Made by a program: the position numbers and the translations under genes. From assembly GCA_963742715.1 (NCBI GenBank), contig CAVUMR010000001.1, positions 1,240,001-1,304,000 of the forward strand: a stretch of 64,000 bases of DNA, given 5' to 3'. Position 1 is the stretch's first letter. Every line of letters starts with the position of its first letter. This DNA is from CAVUMR01 sp963742715 (GTDB taxonomy: Bacteria; Actinomycetota; Actinomycetes; Mycobacteriales; Micromonosporaceae). Below, piece by piece: positions 1 to 8,111 of this stretch. The notes under the pieces were generated by a model. That model worked only from the letters and a program-made list of their open reading frames with translations, searched no databases and was not told where the DNA came from.

Positions 1-2
1 TG

Positions 3-527
3 GCCGGATACGTCGCGTACTACGTGTCCCAGGAACTCGACCGCGGCTTCAACCTCGCGCTGCTGCAGTTCTCCATCGCGGCCCAGGTACTCATATTGCT
101 GCGGCGGGCCGGGCATCAGCTAGCCGGTTTCCGGCTCGACTGGTCCGGTTACCGGGGCTGGGGACTGCTCGGCAAGGTGCTGATCGCCGCGGCCACCGCG
201 CTGGTGGCCGGGTACGTATTCGTGGCCGCCAGGGTGGTGGGTGCGGTGGGAACCGCGGTACCCCGTTTCGTCTATCGGACGCTGGACGGGATGTGGCACC
301 TGCCGTGGCTCAACGTCCCGATCGTGGTCGTGGTGTGCGTCATCCTGGGCGCGGTCGTGCTGGCGCTGTTCGTCTGGATGGTCAGTTCACTCGGCCCGGA
401 CAGCGCGATCGTCGAGTTGTTGGACAAGCTCGGAATCGTCGAACGCAAGACGGGAAGCTCGGCTGATATGGAGCTGTTCCACAACTCCACGATGCACGAC
501 CTGAACCAACCGCCCACATTCCACTAG
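3..527 (+). CDS. C-terminal part of a membrane protein (cut by window start)
   Basis: The reading frame is open from the first bases of the window, so the 5' end lies outside it; an internal GTG at 24 is an alternative start only if the gene is short. The visible part has at least three hydrophobic stretches (around bases 60-110, 170-240 and 310-390) and then a soluble acidic tail of about 40 residues ending in QPPTFH. I do not recognise the family. A tandem repeat array begins eight bases after the stop codon. Confidence 0.6.
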   Translation, partial: AGYVAYYVSQELDRGFNLALLQFSIAAQVLILLRRAGHQLAGFRLDWSGYRGWGLLGKVLIAAATALVAGYVFVAARVVGAVGTAVPRFVYRTLDGMWHLPWLNVPIVVVVCVILGAVVLALFVWMVSSLGPDSAIVELLDKLGIVERKTGSSADMELFHNSTMHDLNQPPTFH

Positions 528-534
528 CCGCGCC

Positions 535-719
535 GGCCGCACAGGCACCGGCCGCACAAGGCACCGGCCGCACAAAGCGCCGGCCGCACAAGGCACCGGC
601 CGCACAGGCACCGGCCGCACAAAGCGCCGGCCGCACAAGGCACCGGCCGCACAGGCACCGGCCGCACAGGCACCGGCCGCACAGGCGCCGGCCGCACAGG
701 CGCCGGCCGCACAGGCACC
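535..719. repeat. Tandem array of twelve 15/16-bp units
   Basis: Twelve head-to-tail units start with GGCCGCACA and end with CACC or CGCC. Seven are 15 bp (GGCCGCACAGGCACC or the GCGCC form) and five are 16 bp (GGCCGCACAAGGCACC or GGCCGCACAAAGCGCC), giving exactly 185 bp. The two lengths alternate irregularly, so no single frame codes through the array. It fills most of the space between a membrane-protein gene and the RecQ-like gene. Confidence 0.9.
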
Positions 720-782
720 GGCGAGTGGAGCGATCCGCGGGTCGGCGGCACCGATCATCCGTGCGGCCGGCACCATGGGGGC

Positions 783-2852
783 GTGAGTAACCCCGATCCG
801 GGATCGTTGCGGGACGGCGCCGAGGCGACGCTGCGTGCGCTGGCCGGACCCGAGGCGGTGCTGCGTACCGACCAGTGGTCCGCGATAGCCGCGCTGGCGG
901 CCGAGCGCCGCCGGGTCGTGGTGGTGCAGCGCACCGGTTGGGGCAAGTCCGCGGTCTACTGGGTCGCGACCGCGCTGCGCCGGGCCGAGGGCGCCGGGCC
1001 GACTCTGGTCGTATCCCCGCTGCTCGCGCTCATGCGCGACCAGGTCGCCGCGGCCGAACGAGCCGGCCTGCGCGCGGTCACGATCAACTCCGCCAACATC
1101 GAGGACTGGCCGGCGATCGAGGCCCGGCTGGACGCCGACGACGTCGACGTACTGCTGATCTCCCCGGAGCGGCTCAACTCGGCCGGCTTCCGCGCACGGG
1201 TGCTGCCGAATCTCGCGCCCCGGCTCGGCCTGCTCGTCGTCGACGAGGCGCATTGCATCTCCGACTGGGGGCACGACTTCCGGCCGGACTACCGGCGGAT
1301 CGCGGCGGTACTCGCCGGGCTGCCGGAGGGAACTCCGGTGCTCGCCACGACCGCCACCGCGAACGGTCGGGTGGTCGCCGACATCGCCACCCAACTCGGC
1401 GAGGACACCCTCACCCTGCGCGGGCCACTGGATCGGGAAGGCCTCGAACTCGCGGTCGTCCCCACCCCCGACGTGCCCACCGCCTACGCCTGGATCGCCG
1501 CCGCGCTCACCAAGGCTGAGGGCACCGGCATCGTGTACACGCTGACGGTTGCCGAAACGACCCGGCTGGCCGACTTCCTCAGCGCGCAGGGACTCAAGGT
1601 CGCGGCGTACTCGTCGGCCACCGAGCCGGAGCAGCGCGAATCGCTGGAACGCGCGCTGCTCGCCGGTGAGCTGACCGCGCTGGTCGCCACGTCCAGTCTC
1701 GGCATGGGGTACGACCATCCGCGGCTGGCGTTCGTCATCCACCTGGGCGCGCCGGCTTCCCCGATCGCGTACTACCAGCAGGTCGGTCGGGCCGGGCGGG
1801 CACTGCCGCGGGCGATCGGGGTCATGCTGCCCACCGCCGCGGACGAGAAGATCTGGGCGTACTTCGATGCCCAGGCGATGCCGTCGGAGCAGGTCGTACA
1901 GCGGGTGCTGGACACCCTCGCCCGAAACGGGGCGATGAGCCTGCCCCGGCTCGAGGTGGAGGCCGGACTGCGCCGCGGTCGGCTCGAAGCGCTGCTCAAG
2001 GTGCTCGACGTGGACGGGGCGGTGGAGCGGCGCGACGGTGGCTGGGCCACCACCGGCAACGGCTGGGTGTACGACCACCGGCGGTACGCCGACATCGCCG
2101 CCGCCCGCCGCGCCGAGCAGGACACCATTCGCGCGTACCGCAGCGGAGGCACTTGTCTCCTCGCCATGCTGCGCGGCGCTCTGGACGATCCCGAGACACC
2201 GGACTGTGGCCGCTGCTCGGTCTGTACCGGCACGCTCCCCGAGCCCGGCGCCTCCCCGGACCCGGCTCTCGTCGCCGCCGCGCTGGCCCATCTACGCGGG
2301 CAGACCGTGGCCATCGAGCCGCGCAAGATGTGGCCGTCCGGCGCACCCCGCCGCGGCAAGATCGCGCTCGACGCGCGGGCCGAACCCGGTCGGGCACTCG
2401 CGCTGGCCGAAGACCCCGCCTGGGGTACCGCGGTGACCGCCGCTCTCGCGTCCGCCGAGGCCAGCGCCGAGGTCTTCGACGGTCTGGTCGCCACGCTCGC
2501 CCGCTGGGGCTGGCCGGCCGGCCGCCCGACCTGGGTCACCTGGGTGCCGTCCCGCCGGCGCGATCCGCTGCTCCGTGACCTGGCCGGACGGCTCGCCACC
2601 CTCGGCCGGATGCAGCTGGTCGAGGCGGTCACGGTCGGCTCCGGCCCGGCACAGGACGCCACCGGCACCAACGTCGCCGCGGCCACCAACGCGCTGACCC
2701 GGCTCGCGGTTCCCGATCCGGTACCGGCCGGCCCGGTGCTGCTGCTGGACGACACCACCCGTACCGGCTGGACCCTCACGGTCGCGGCGGCACTGCTGCG
2801 CGAGGCCGGCGCCGGACCGGTGTACCCGCTGGTGCTGCACAAGGTGTTCTGA
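783..2852 (+). CDS. RecQ-family ATP-dependent DNA helicase with phosphoribosyltransferase-like C-terminus
   Basis: The 689-residue protein unwinds DNA in recombination and repair, by family knowledge. The first RecA-like domain carries the Walker A motif QRTGWGKS (K55), the DEAH box followed by CISDWGHDFRPDY, and TATA motif III. The helicase core ends with the QVGRAGR arginine-finger motif. A RecQ-type zinc site is complete (one Cys in GGTCLLAML, then CGRCSVC). The last 150 residues end in VLLLDDTTRTGWTLT, which resembles the PRPP-binding loop of type I phosphoribosyltransferases. The start is GTG. RecQ assignment is firm; the role of the tail is inference. Confidence 0.93.
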   Translation: MSNPDPGSLRDGAEATLRALAGPEAVLRTDQWSAIAALAAERRRVVVVQRTGWGKSAVYWVATALRRAEGAGPTLVVSPLLALMRDQVAAAERAGLRAVTINSANIEDWPAIEARLDADDVDVLLISPERLNSAGFRARVLPNLAPRLGLLVVDEAHCISDWGHDFRPDYRRIAAVLAGLPEGTPVLATTATANGRVVADIATQLGEDTLTLRGPLDREGLELAVVPTPDVPTAYAWIAAALTKAEGTGIVYTLTVAETTRLADFLSAQGLKVAAYSSATEPEQRESLERALLAGELTALVATSSLGMGYDHPRLAFVIHLGAPASPIAYYQQVGRAGRALPRAIGVMLPTAADEKIWAYFDAQAMPSEQVVQRVLDTLARNGAMSLPRLEVEAGLRRGRLEALLKVLDVDGAVERRDGGWATTGNGWVYDHRRYADIAAARRAEQDTIRAYRSGGTCLLAMLRGALDDPETPDCGRCSVCTGTLPEPGASPDPALVAAALAHLRGQTVAIEPRKMWPSGAPRRGKIALDARAEPGRALALAEDPAWGTAVTAALASAEASAEVFDGLVATLARWGWPAGRPTWVTWVPSRRRDPLLRDLAGRLATLGRMQLVEAVTVGSGPAQDATGTNVAAATNALTRLAVPDPVPAGPVLLLDDTTRTGWTLTVAAALLREAGAGPVYPLVLHKVF

Positions 2853-2861
2853 GCGCGCGCG

Positions 2862-3578
2862 TCAGCGGTACGAGCGGCCGCGACGGCCGACCTTCACGAC
2901 GATGGCGAACACCAGGAACAGCGCGAAACTGGCCAGCAGGTACAGCCGACCGGCACCGAACAGGAACCCGAGGCCGTGCGTGGAGTTCCTGGACAGGATG
3001 CCGACGCTGCCTCCGTCATCGAGGGCGTCCGCGATCGCGTCCAGCCCCACCGCCAGCCCGCCGGCCAGGTTCCCCTGCTCGAACCGCGGCCCGACCTGGG
3101 TGTTCACGATCTGCGGCCAGGCTCCGTCCAGCTCGTCTTCGAACGACGCGCCGTAGTACAGCGCGGTCCGCTTGTCCGCGACCGAGACGGCGCACACGAT
3201 CAACCGCGGCATCCGGGTGGTGCCGAGGCGCCAGCCGAGGCACCCTTCCTCGTCCAGCCGCTCCTGCTTGTCCAGCTCCACCGGTCGACGACCCCCGTAC
3301 ACCCGTACCCGCACGAAGGCACCGTGTGCCGTGACCCGTTCGGTGGCGGCGGCGACGGTCGCGGCGCCGGTCGCACCGAGTGCGCCTGACGGGTCGTACA
3401 CCGTGGAACCACATCCCCCGGGCGGCGGCTGCCGGCCCGGCGTCGCTCTGGCCGGCGGCGCCGATCGAACCACCGGGCGACCCGATCCCGCGGTCGCGGG
3501 CTGTGCCGCTCCGGCTACTCCTACGGCTGCTCCGAGCAGCACGGCACCTGCGACGATGCCTCGGATCAGTCGACTCAC
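2862..3578 (-). CDS. TPM-domain membrane-anchored exported protein
   Basis: The 238-residue protein starts with an Arg-containing signal peptide (hydrophobic to about residue 30). A TPM-like alpha/beta domain follows (VYDPSGALGATGAATVAAATERV, a central beta region, then AWPQIVNTQVGPRFEQGNLAGGL). A single C-terminal membrane segment precedes the basic tail KVGRRGRSYR. TPM domains occur in YgcG-like and photosystem-repair proteins, but their role in actinomycetes is unclear. The gene converges with the helicase gene with only 9 bp between stops. The GTG start has no obvious ribosome binding site. Confidence 0.7.
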   Translation of the reverse strand: MSRLIRGIVAGAVLLGAAVGVAGAAQPATAGSGRPVVRSAPPARATPGRQPPPGGCGSTVYDPSGALGATGAATVAAATERVTAHGAFVRVRVYGGRRPVELDKQERLDEEGCLGWRLGTTRMPRLIVCAVSVADKRTALYYGASFEDELDGAWPQIVNTQVGPRFEQGNLAGGLAVGLDAIADALDDGGSVGILSRNSTHGLGFLFGAGRLYLLASFALFLVFAIVVKVGRRGRSYR

Positions 3579-3745
3579 GGAGCAGACCGTAGTGCCGTCC
3601 TCGGCCCTTCGCCTGCCCGCTTTGCCCGCGATCGTCGGCAGGTACTAGTGCCATCGTTCGATTGAGCGTTGTACTACGCACGACGTGTGATCGGTGACAG
3701 CACGCGGCGACACCGGGTCACCGCGGTACCACCAGGAGGCGCGTC

Positions 3746-4132
3746 ATGCGCGTGATTCCACTGCTGACCGCGGCGGCCCTCGTGTCGGGGATCGTCTCGT
3801 TCGCCGCCAGCCCGGCCGTGGCCAAGGACGGCGACGTACGGGTCGCCGGCACCTGCTCGGCCGCCGTCCAGTCGAAGCTGAAGGCCGGCGCGCGGGACGG
3901 CGGCATCGAGGCCGAGTTCGAGGTCGACTCGAACCGGAACGGCCAGACGTGGACGTGGTCCTTCACCGACAACGGGGTGAAGGTCGCGTCCGGTACGGCC
4001 AGGACCGGCGGGCGATCCGGCTCGTTCGAGGTGCAGCGGAAGATCCCGAACCGCGCCGGCGCGGACCGGATCGTGGCGCGGGGGGCCAACGCCGCGACCG
4101 GCAAGACCTGCACCGCCGCCCTGACCATCTGA
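3746..4132 (+). CDS. Small secreted protein of unknown function
   Basis: The 128-residue product has a clear signal peptide ending near SFAASPAVA-K, so it is probably exported by Sec. The mature part is about 100 residues with two cysteines (GTCSAAVQ and GKTCTAAL) that could form one disulfide, and a beta-rich pattern (AEFEVDSNRNGQTWTWSF). A strong AGGAGG site lies nine bases before the ATG. No enzymatic motif is visible and I do not recognise the family. Confidence 0.75.
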   Translation: MRVIPLLTAAALVSGIVSFAASPAVAKDGDVRVAGTCSAAVQSKLKAGARDGGIEAEFEVDSNRNGQTWTWSFTDNGVKVASGTARTGGRSGSFEVQRKIPNRAGADRIVARGANAATGKTCTAALTI

Positions 4133-4156
4133 GGCAACCCGCGGGGCCAGCGCCGT

Positions 4157-4822
4157 TCACCCGGTGCTGGTCCCGCCGGCTATGAAACCCACAACCGGGA
4201 TGGTGTACGTGAGGAGCACGCCGTCCCGCTGCGGGATCGTCCCCGGCCAGTCGCGGGCGACCCGGGCGACCAGCCGGCGGTTCTCGGCCAGGATGTTCAG
4301 CCGCACGGACCCGGCCCCAGCCCGGATAGCGTCACCCGTTACCAGCGACAACAGTCGGGTACCGAGCCCCCGGTCCTGCCAGTCGTCCGCGACCACGACG
4401 CCCAGTTCCGCGACCGGTAGCTCGTCCGCCGGGTAGCCCGTCGAGTGCGGTTCGAAGGCCCAGCAGCCGTGCGCCACCACGACGTCACCGGCCAGTCCGA
4501 GCCACGCCCCGCGATCGTCAGCTGCCTGGACGAGCTGGGTGAGCACCCGCGGTAGCGGCACCCGCCGGCCACCCATGAACCTGCGGTACGCCGACTGCGG
4601 CGACAGGTCGGTCAGCATCGCCGCCAGCCCGACCGCGTCGGTGGCGTCGGCCCGTCGCAGCCGGTACACAATGCCGGTTTCCGCTGGTCCACGCCCCGCG
4701 CGGTGCTCGCGTTCCGCCGTGGCGGGCTCGGCGTGAGTCTCCCGTTCCGCGGTGGCGACCCGCCCGGCGACCCCCCGTTCCGGCTCGATGGCCGGATTGG
4801 TGACGACCTGGGTCTGGCTCAT
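4157..4822 (-). CDS. GNAT-family N-acetyltransferase
   Basis: The 221-residue protein has a disordered N-terminus of about 50 residues and then a GNAT fold: YRLRRADATDAVGLAAMLTDLSPQSAYRRFMGG, the beta4 strand AELGVVVADDWQDRGLGTRLLS (acetyl-CoA-binding Q/R-x-x-G-x-G/A pattern), and GSVRLNILAENRRLVARVARDW. The AYRRFMG stretch is typical of GNAT domains attached to, or related to, protein-lysine acetyltransferases of actinobacteria. An in-frame TTG further upstream overlaps a TTGACA promoter-like hexamer, so the ATG at 4822 was preferred. It is divergent to an HxlR regulator. Confidence 0.8.
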   Translation of the reverse strand: MSQTQVVTNPAIEPERGVAGRVATAERETHAEPATAEREHRAGRGPAETGIVYRLRRADATDAVGLAAMLTDLSPQSAYRRFMGGRRVPLPRVLTQLVQAADDRGAWLGLAGDVVVAHGCWAFEPHSTGYPADELPVAELGVVVADDWQDRGLGTRLLSLVTGDAIRAGAGSVRLNILAENRRLVARVARDWPGTIPQRDGVLLTYTIPVVGFIAGGTSTG

Positions 4823-4842
4823 GGACGCAGCCTGCGCCGCCG

Positions 4843-4871
4843 TTGCTGGGTCTGTCAAGTAGACCTAGGAT
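4843..4871 (+). promoter_or_regulatory. Sigma-70-type promoter for the HxlR gene, leaderless
   Basis: TTGCTG at 4843-4848 and TAGGAT at 4866-4871 are separated by 17 bp. The expected transcription start falls on the GTG at 4878, so the HxlR message is predicted to be leaderless. Confidence 0.6.
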
Positions 4872-4877
4872 GATGTC

Positions 4878-5456
4878 GTGGATGCCACTGTTCAGCAGTC
4901 GCCCGCTCACCAGCCGACCGACCAGCAACCGGCCGCGCCACAGCCGGCCGACCAGCAACCGCCCGCGCAGCCGTCGGCGCCTCGGCAGCCGCCGGCCCTG
5001 GCCTGGTCGACCGACAACTGCTCCATCGGCCGGACGCTCGACATCGTCGGCGAGAAGTGGACGTTCCTCGTCCTGCGGGAGCTGTTCCAGGGGATCCGGC
5101 GGTTCGACGATCTCCGGGTCCGGACCGCGATCCCCCGTCAGGTCCTCAGCGACCGGCTACGCACCCTGGTCGAGCGTGGACTGGTACGCCGCGAGCCCTA
5201 CCGCGACCCCGGGCACCGGCAGCGCCACGAGTACCGGCTCACCGACAAGGGACTGGAGCTGTACCCGCTGCTGCTCGCCCTGCTGGCCTGGGGCGACACG
5301 CATCTGCCCAGTCCCGGCGGCCCGGCGATGATCCTGGAGCACCGCGACTGCGGCGAGCCGGTACACCTGGAAATGCGCTGTGCCGGCGGGCACCTGCTCG
5401 CGCCACGCGAGATCGGTGGCCGACCCGGACCCGGCGCCCGCAAGCGCACCCTCTGA
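4878..5456 (+). CDS. HxlR-family transcriptional regulator with Pro/Gln/Ala-rich N-terminus
   Basis: The first 45 residues are low-complexity (QQSPAHQPTDQQPAAPQPADQQ). The HxlR winged helix follows: CSIGRTLDIVGEKWTFLVLRELFQGIRRFDDL, then IPRQVLSDRLRTLVERGLVRREPY and the wing HEYRLTDKGLELYPLL. These proteins bind DNA as dimers and often respond to electrophiles or redox signals through an N-terminal cysteine; a Cys is present at the start of the domain. The GTG start fits a leaderless promoter. The target is unknown; the divergent GNAT gene and the ABC operon downstream are candidates. Confidence 0.85.
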   Translation: MDATVQQSPAHQPTDQQPAAPQPADQQPPAQPSAPRQPPALAWSTDNCSIGRTLDIVGEKWTFLVLRELFQGIRRFDDLRVRTAIPRQVLSDRLRTLVERGLVRREPYRDPGHRQRHEYRLTDKGLELYPLLLALLAWGDTHLPSPGGPAMILEHRDCGEPVHLEMRCAGGHLLAPREIGGRPGPGARKRTL

Positions 5457-5520
5457 CCGACGGGCGGTCGGCGACCACGTCGCGCGAGCACCACGGACGA
5501 ATCCAATCCGCCCTGCGCGC

Positions 5521-5552
5521 TTGACCCTGACGCTGCGTCAACCCTCCATGCT
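5521..5552 (+). promoter_or_regulatory. MerR-type promoter/operator of the ABC exporter operon
   Basis: A -35 element TTGACC (5521-5526) and a weak -10 element CATGCT (5547-5552) are separated by a long 20-bp spacer. That spacer contains the perfect inverted repeat TGACGC-T-GCGTCA at 5528-5540. An over-long spacer with a dyad inside it is the hallmark of MerR-regulated promoters. The likely regulator is the MerR gene at 7160, which follows the transporter genes. Predicted transcription starts at about 5560, the ATG of the ATPase. Confidence 0.7.
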
Positions 5553-5559
5553 GGCTGCC

Positions 5560-6357
5560 ATGAGCATGACGCCGACAACCGATCAGGTTGAGCAGGCCGC
5601 GATACACGTGCGTGGCCTGGAGAAGTCGTACCAGCAGCTGAAGGTGCTGCGCGGAGTGGACCTCGAGGTGGCGCGGGGCAGCATCTTCGCCCTGCTCGGC
5701 TCGAACGGGGCGGGCAAGACCACCGTGGTGAAGATCCTGTCCACGCTGCTCAAGGCCGACGCCGGTACTGCCCGGGTCAACGGTTTCGAGGTCGCGACCC
5801 AGGCCGATGACGTACGCGAGTCCATCAGTCTCACCGGGCAGTTCGCGGCGGTCGACGAGATCCTCACCGGGCGGGAGAACCTCGTCCTGGTCGCCAGGCT
5901 CAGGCGCCTCAAGGACCCGGGCGCGATCGCGGACGACCTGCTGAGGCGCTTCTCGCTGACCGAAGCGGGCGCTCGGCGGGTGCGGACGTACTCCGGTGGC
6001 ATGCGCCGCCGGCTGGACATCGCGATGAGTCTCATCGGGAATCCGCCGGTCATCTTCCTCGACGAGCCGACGACCGGGCTGGACCCGGAGGCGCGCATCG
6101 AGGTGTGGCAGGCCGTCAAGGAGCTCGCCGCGGGCGGCACGACCGTGCTGCTCACCACGCAGTACCTGGACGAGGCGGAGCAGCTGGCCGACCGGATCGC
6201 GATCCTCCACGAGGGTCGGATCATCGTCGACGGCACCCTGGCCGAGCTCAAACAGCTACTGCCACCCGCCGAGGTCGAGTACGTCGAGAAGCAGCCCACC
6301 CTCGAAGACGTCTTCTTCGCGGTCGTCGGCGCCGGAACGGAGAAGGAACAGCGATGA
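5560..6357 (+). CDS. ABC transporter ATP-binding protein (DrrA-type drug exporter)
   Basis: The 265-residue ATPase drives an ABC-2 exporter. It has Walker A GSNGAGKTT, the Q-loop region ISLTGQFAAVDE, signature YSGGMRRR, Walker B VIFLDEPTTGLD and the switch region (TTQYLDEAEQLADRIAIL). The C-terminal extension ends with QPTLEDVFFAV, typical of DrrA-like multidrug or antibiotic exporters. The ATG at 5560 matches the predicted leaderless start; earlier in-frame codons lie inside the promoter. Its stop overlaps the ATG of the permease gene (ATGA), so translation is coupled. Confidence 0.93.
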   Translation: MSMTPTTDQVEQAAIHVRGLEKSYQQLKVLRGVDLEVARGSIFALLGSNGAGKTTVVKILSTLLKADAGTARVNGFEVATQADDVRESISLTGQFAAVDEILTGRENLVLVARLRRLKDPGAIADDLLRRFSLTEAGARRVRTYSGGMRRRLDIAMSLIGNPPVIFLDEPTTGLDPEARIEVWQAVKELAAGGTTVLLTTQYLDEAEQLADRIAILHEGRIIVDGTLAELKQLLPPAEVEYVEKQPTLEDVFFAVVGAGTEKEQR

Positions 6358-7115
6358 ACAAGCACTTCCTCGGCAACACCGCCGTACTCCTGGGCCGTTC
6401 GCTGCGCCATATCGCGCGCAGCCCGGACACCATCATCACGACCGCGATCACACCGATCGCCATCATGCTGCTGTTCGTCTACGTGTTCGGCGGCGCGATC
6501 GACACCGGGAAAGTCTCGTACGTGAAATACATGCTTCCCGGTATTCTGCTCATCACGATCGCTTCGGGCATCTCGTACACCGCATACCGGCTCTTCATGG
6601 ACCTGCAGGGCGGGATCTTCGAACGGTTCCAGTCGATGCCGATCGCCCGATCGTCCGTGCTGTGGGCGCACGTACTGACCTCGCTGGTCGCCAACGTGAT
6701 CTCGCTGGTGGTCGTCGTCGGCATCGCCCTCCTCATGGGCTTCCGCTCGGGCGCGGACGTGCTGGCCTGGCTCGCGGTCGCCGGCATTCTGGTCCTGTTC
6801 ACGCTGGCGCTGACCTGGATTGCCGTGATCCCCGGCCTCACCGCGAAGTCCGTGGACGGGGTGGGCGCGTTCTCCTACCCGCTCGTGTTCCTGCCGTTCA
6901 TCAGCTCGGCCTTCGTACCCACCGACACCATGCCCGGCCCGGTACGCGCCTTCGCCGAGCACCAGCCGGTGACCTCCATCGTCAACGCGATCCGGGACCT
7001 GTTCGTCGAGCAGCCGGTCGGTACCGACCTCTGGACCGCCCTCGCCTGGTGCGTCGGCATCCTCGCCGTTGCCTACCTGCTCGCCCACCTCACCTACCGT
7101 CGCAGGATCTCCTGA
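6354..7115 (+). CDS. ABC-2 type transporter permease (DrrB-like)
   Basis: The 253-residue permease has six predicted membrane helices and the ABC-2 motif region SYPLVFLPFISSAFVPTDTMPGPVRAFAEHQPVTSIVNAIRDL, characteristic of DrrB-like export permeases. It overlaps the ATPase gene by four bases and forms the membrane half of the same exporter. Substrates are probably amphipathic drugs, inferred from family and MerR control rather than shown by the sequence. Confidence 0.92.
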   Translation: MNKHFLGNTAVLLGRSLRHIARSPDTIITTAITPIAIMLLFVYVFGGAIDTGKVSYVKYMLPGILLITIASGISYTAYRLFMDLQGGIFERFQSMPIARSSVLWAHVLTSLVANVISLVVVVGIALLMGFRSGADVLAWLAVAGILVLFTLALTWIAVIPGLTAKSVDGVGAFSYPLVFLPFISSAFVPTDTMPGPVRAFAEHQPVTSIVNAIRDLFVEQPVGTDLWTALAWCVGILAVAYLLAHLTYRRRIS

Positions 7116-7159
7116 GCCGGCTCGACAGGGTCCGGGCAGGTTGAGGGCAGGATCAGAGC

Positions 7160-7939
7160 ATGCTGACGATCGGTCAACTGGCGGCGTACGCCGGCGTCAC
7201 GGTGCGGGCGGTGCGGCACTATCACCAGATCGGACTACTGCCCGAGCCGGAACGGGATGCTTCCGGCTACCGGCGGTACGGCGCGACGGCAGTCGTGTCC
7301 CTCATCAAGATCCGCACCCTCGCCGACGCCGGCGTGCCGCTGTCCCGGATCGCCCAGATGCTCGGAGCCGACGCGTCGAGCTTCGCCGAAGCGGTCCAAC
7401 GAATCGACAGCCACCTGTGCGGCAAGATCGAACAGCTGGAGACCAGCCGCAAGCAGATCGCGCAGCTCGCCGCCGGGGACAGCCTGGCGCTCCCACCAGA
7501 GGTGAGCTCCTATCTCGATCGGCTCCGGGAGATCGGGGCGTCAGAACGGATCGTGGAGGGTGAGCGGGACGGGTGGATCCTGGTCGCGGCTCGCTGGCCC
7601 GATCAGGTCCGCGAGTGGATGCCCGGGAAACTCGCGCAGCTCGACGACCCGCAAGTCGTTCGGCTCTACCGGGTCCTGTCGGAGATCTTCGACAGCGACG
7701 CAGGCGACGACCCGCGCCTGGAGGAAGCCGCCGACATCATGGCCGGCCTGGCCGAACAGGCGTACGCCTCCGGCGAGACCGACCTCAGCGAGCTGGCGCA
7801 CGACGATCTACCGTTCGACCTCCTGGACGCGTTCGCCGTCGAGTCCGACCCGCGGGCCGAGCGGCTGCAGGAGCTGGTGCGCGAGCGCGGCTGGGCCGGT
7901 TGGAACCGGCTGGAGCGGCTGGCGGAACGGCCCGACTAA
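7160..7939 (+). CDS. MerR-family transcriptional regulator
   Basis: The N-terminus MLTIGQLAAYAGVTVRAVRHYHQIGLLPEPERDASGYRRYG is the MerR winged helix-turn-helix. A dimerisation coiled coil follows (about residues 80-115), then a 140-residue acidic C-terminal domain that probably senses the effector. The gene starts 44 bp after the permease and lies in the same direction, so it is likely co-transcribed and acts on the dyad at 5528-5540. The 259-residue length resembles drug-binding TipA-like activators rather than metal sensors; no metal-binding cysteine cluster is visible. Confidence 0.88.
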   Translation: MLTIGQLAAYAGVTVRAVRHYHQIGLLPEPERDASGYRRYGATAVVSLIKIRTLADAGVPLSRIAQMLGADASSFAEAVQRIDSHLCGKIEQLETSRKQIAQLAAGDSLALPPEVSSYLDRLREIGASERIVEGERDGWILVAARWPDQVREWMPGKLAQLDDPQVVRLYRVLSEIFDSDAGDDPRLEEAADIMAGLAEQAYASGETDLSELAHDDLPFDLLDAFAVESDPRAERLQELVRERGWAGWNRLERLAERPD

Positions 7940-8111
7940 CCTGTCCTACTGCCCTGACCGCGTACGACCCCTGACCGCCTACGACCCCTGACCGCCTATG
8001 GGCACTGGGACCGCACGCCATGCCTGGCGCTACTCATCTAGGGTTGTCGGCGCTCGTCGGTCCTGGCGAAGCAACGACCGGTAGCGGAGGTTCGGCAGTG
8101 GAGCGGCCGCG

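Noticed and set aside
535..719. CRISPR array or coding repeat
   Set aside because: There are no spacers, and mixed 15- and 16-bp units break any frame.
387..2291. A 634-residue open frame on the minus strand over the repeat and the helicase gene
   Set aside because: It is Arg/Gly-rich GC noise antisense to a clear RecQ gene and has no domain pattern.
4853..4858. TTGACA on the minus strand as promoter of the GNAT gene
   Set aside because: No acceptable -10 hexamer lies at the right distance.
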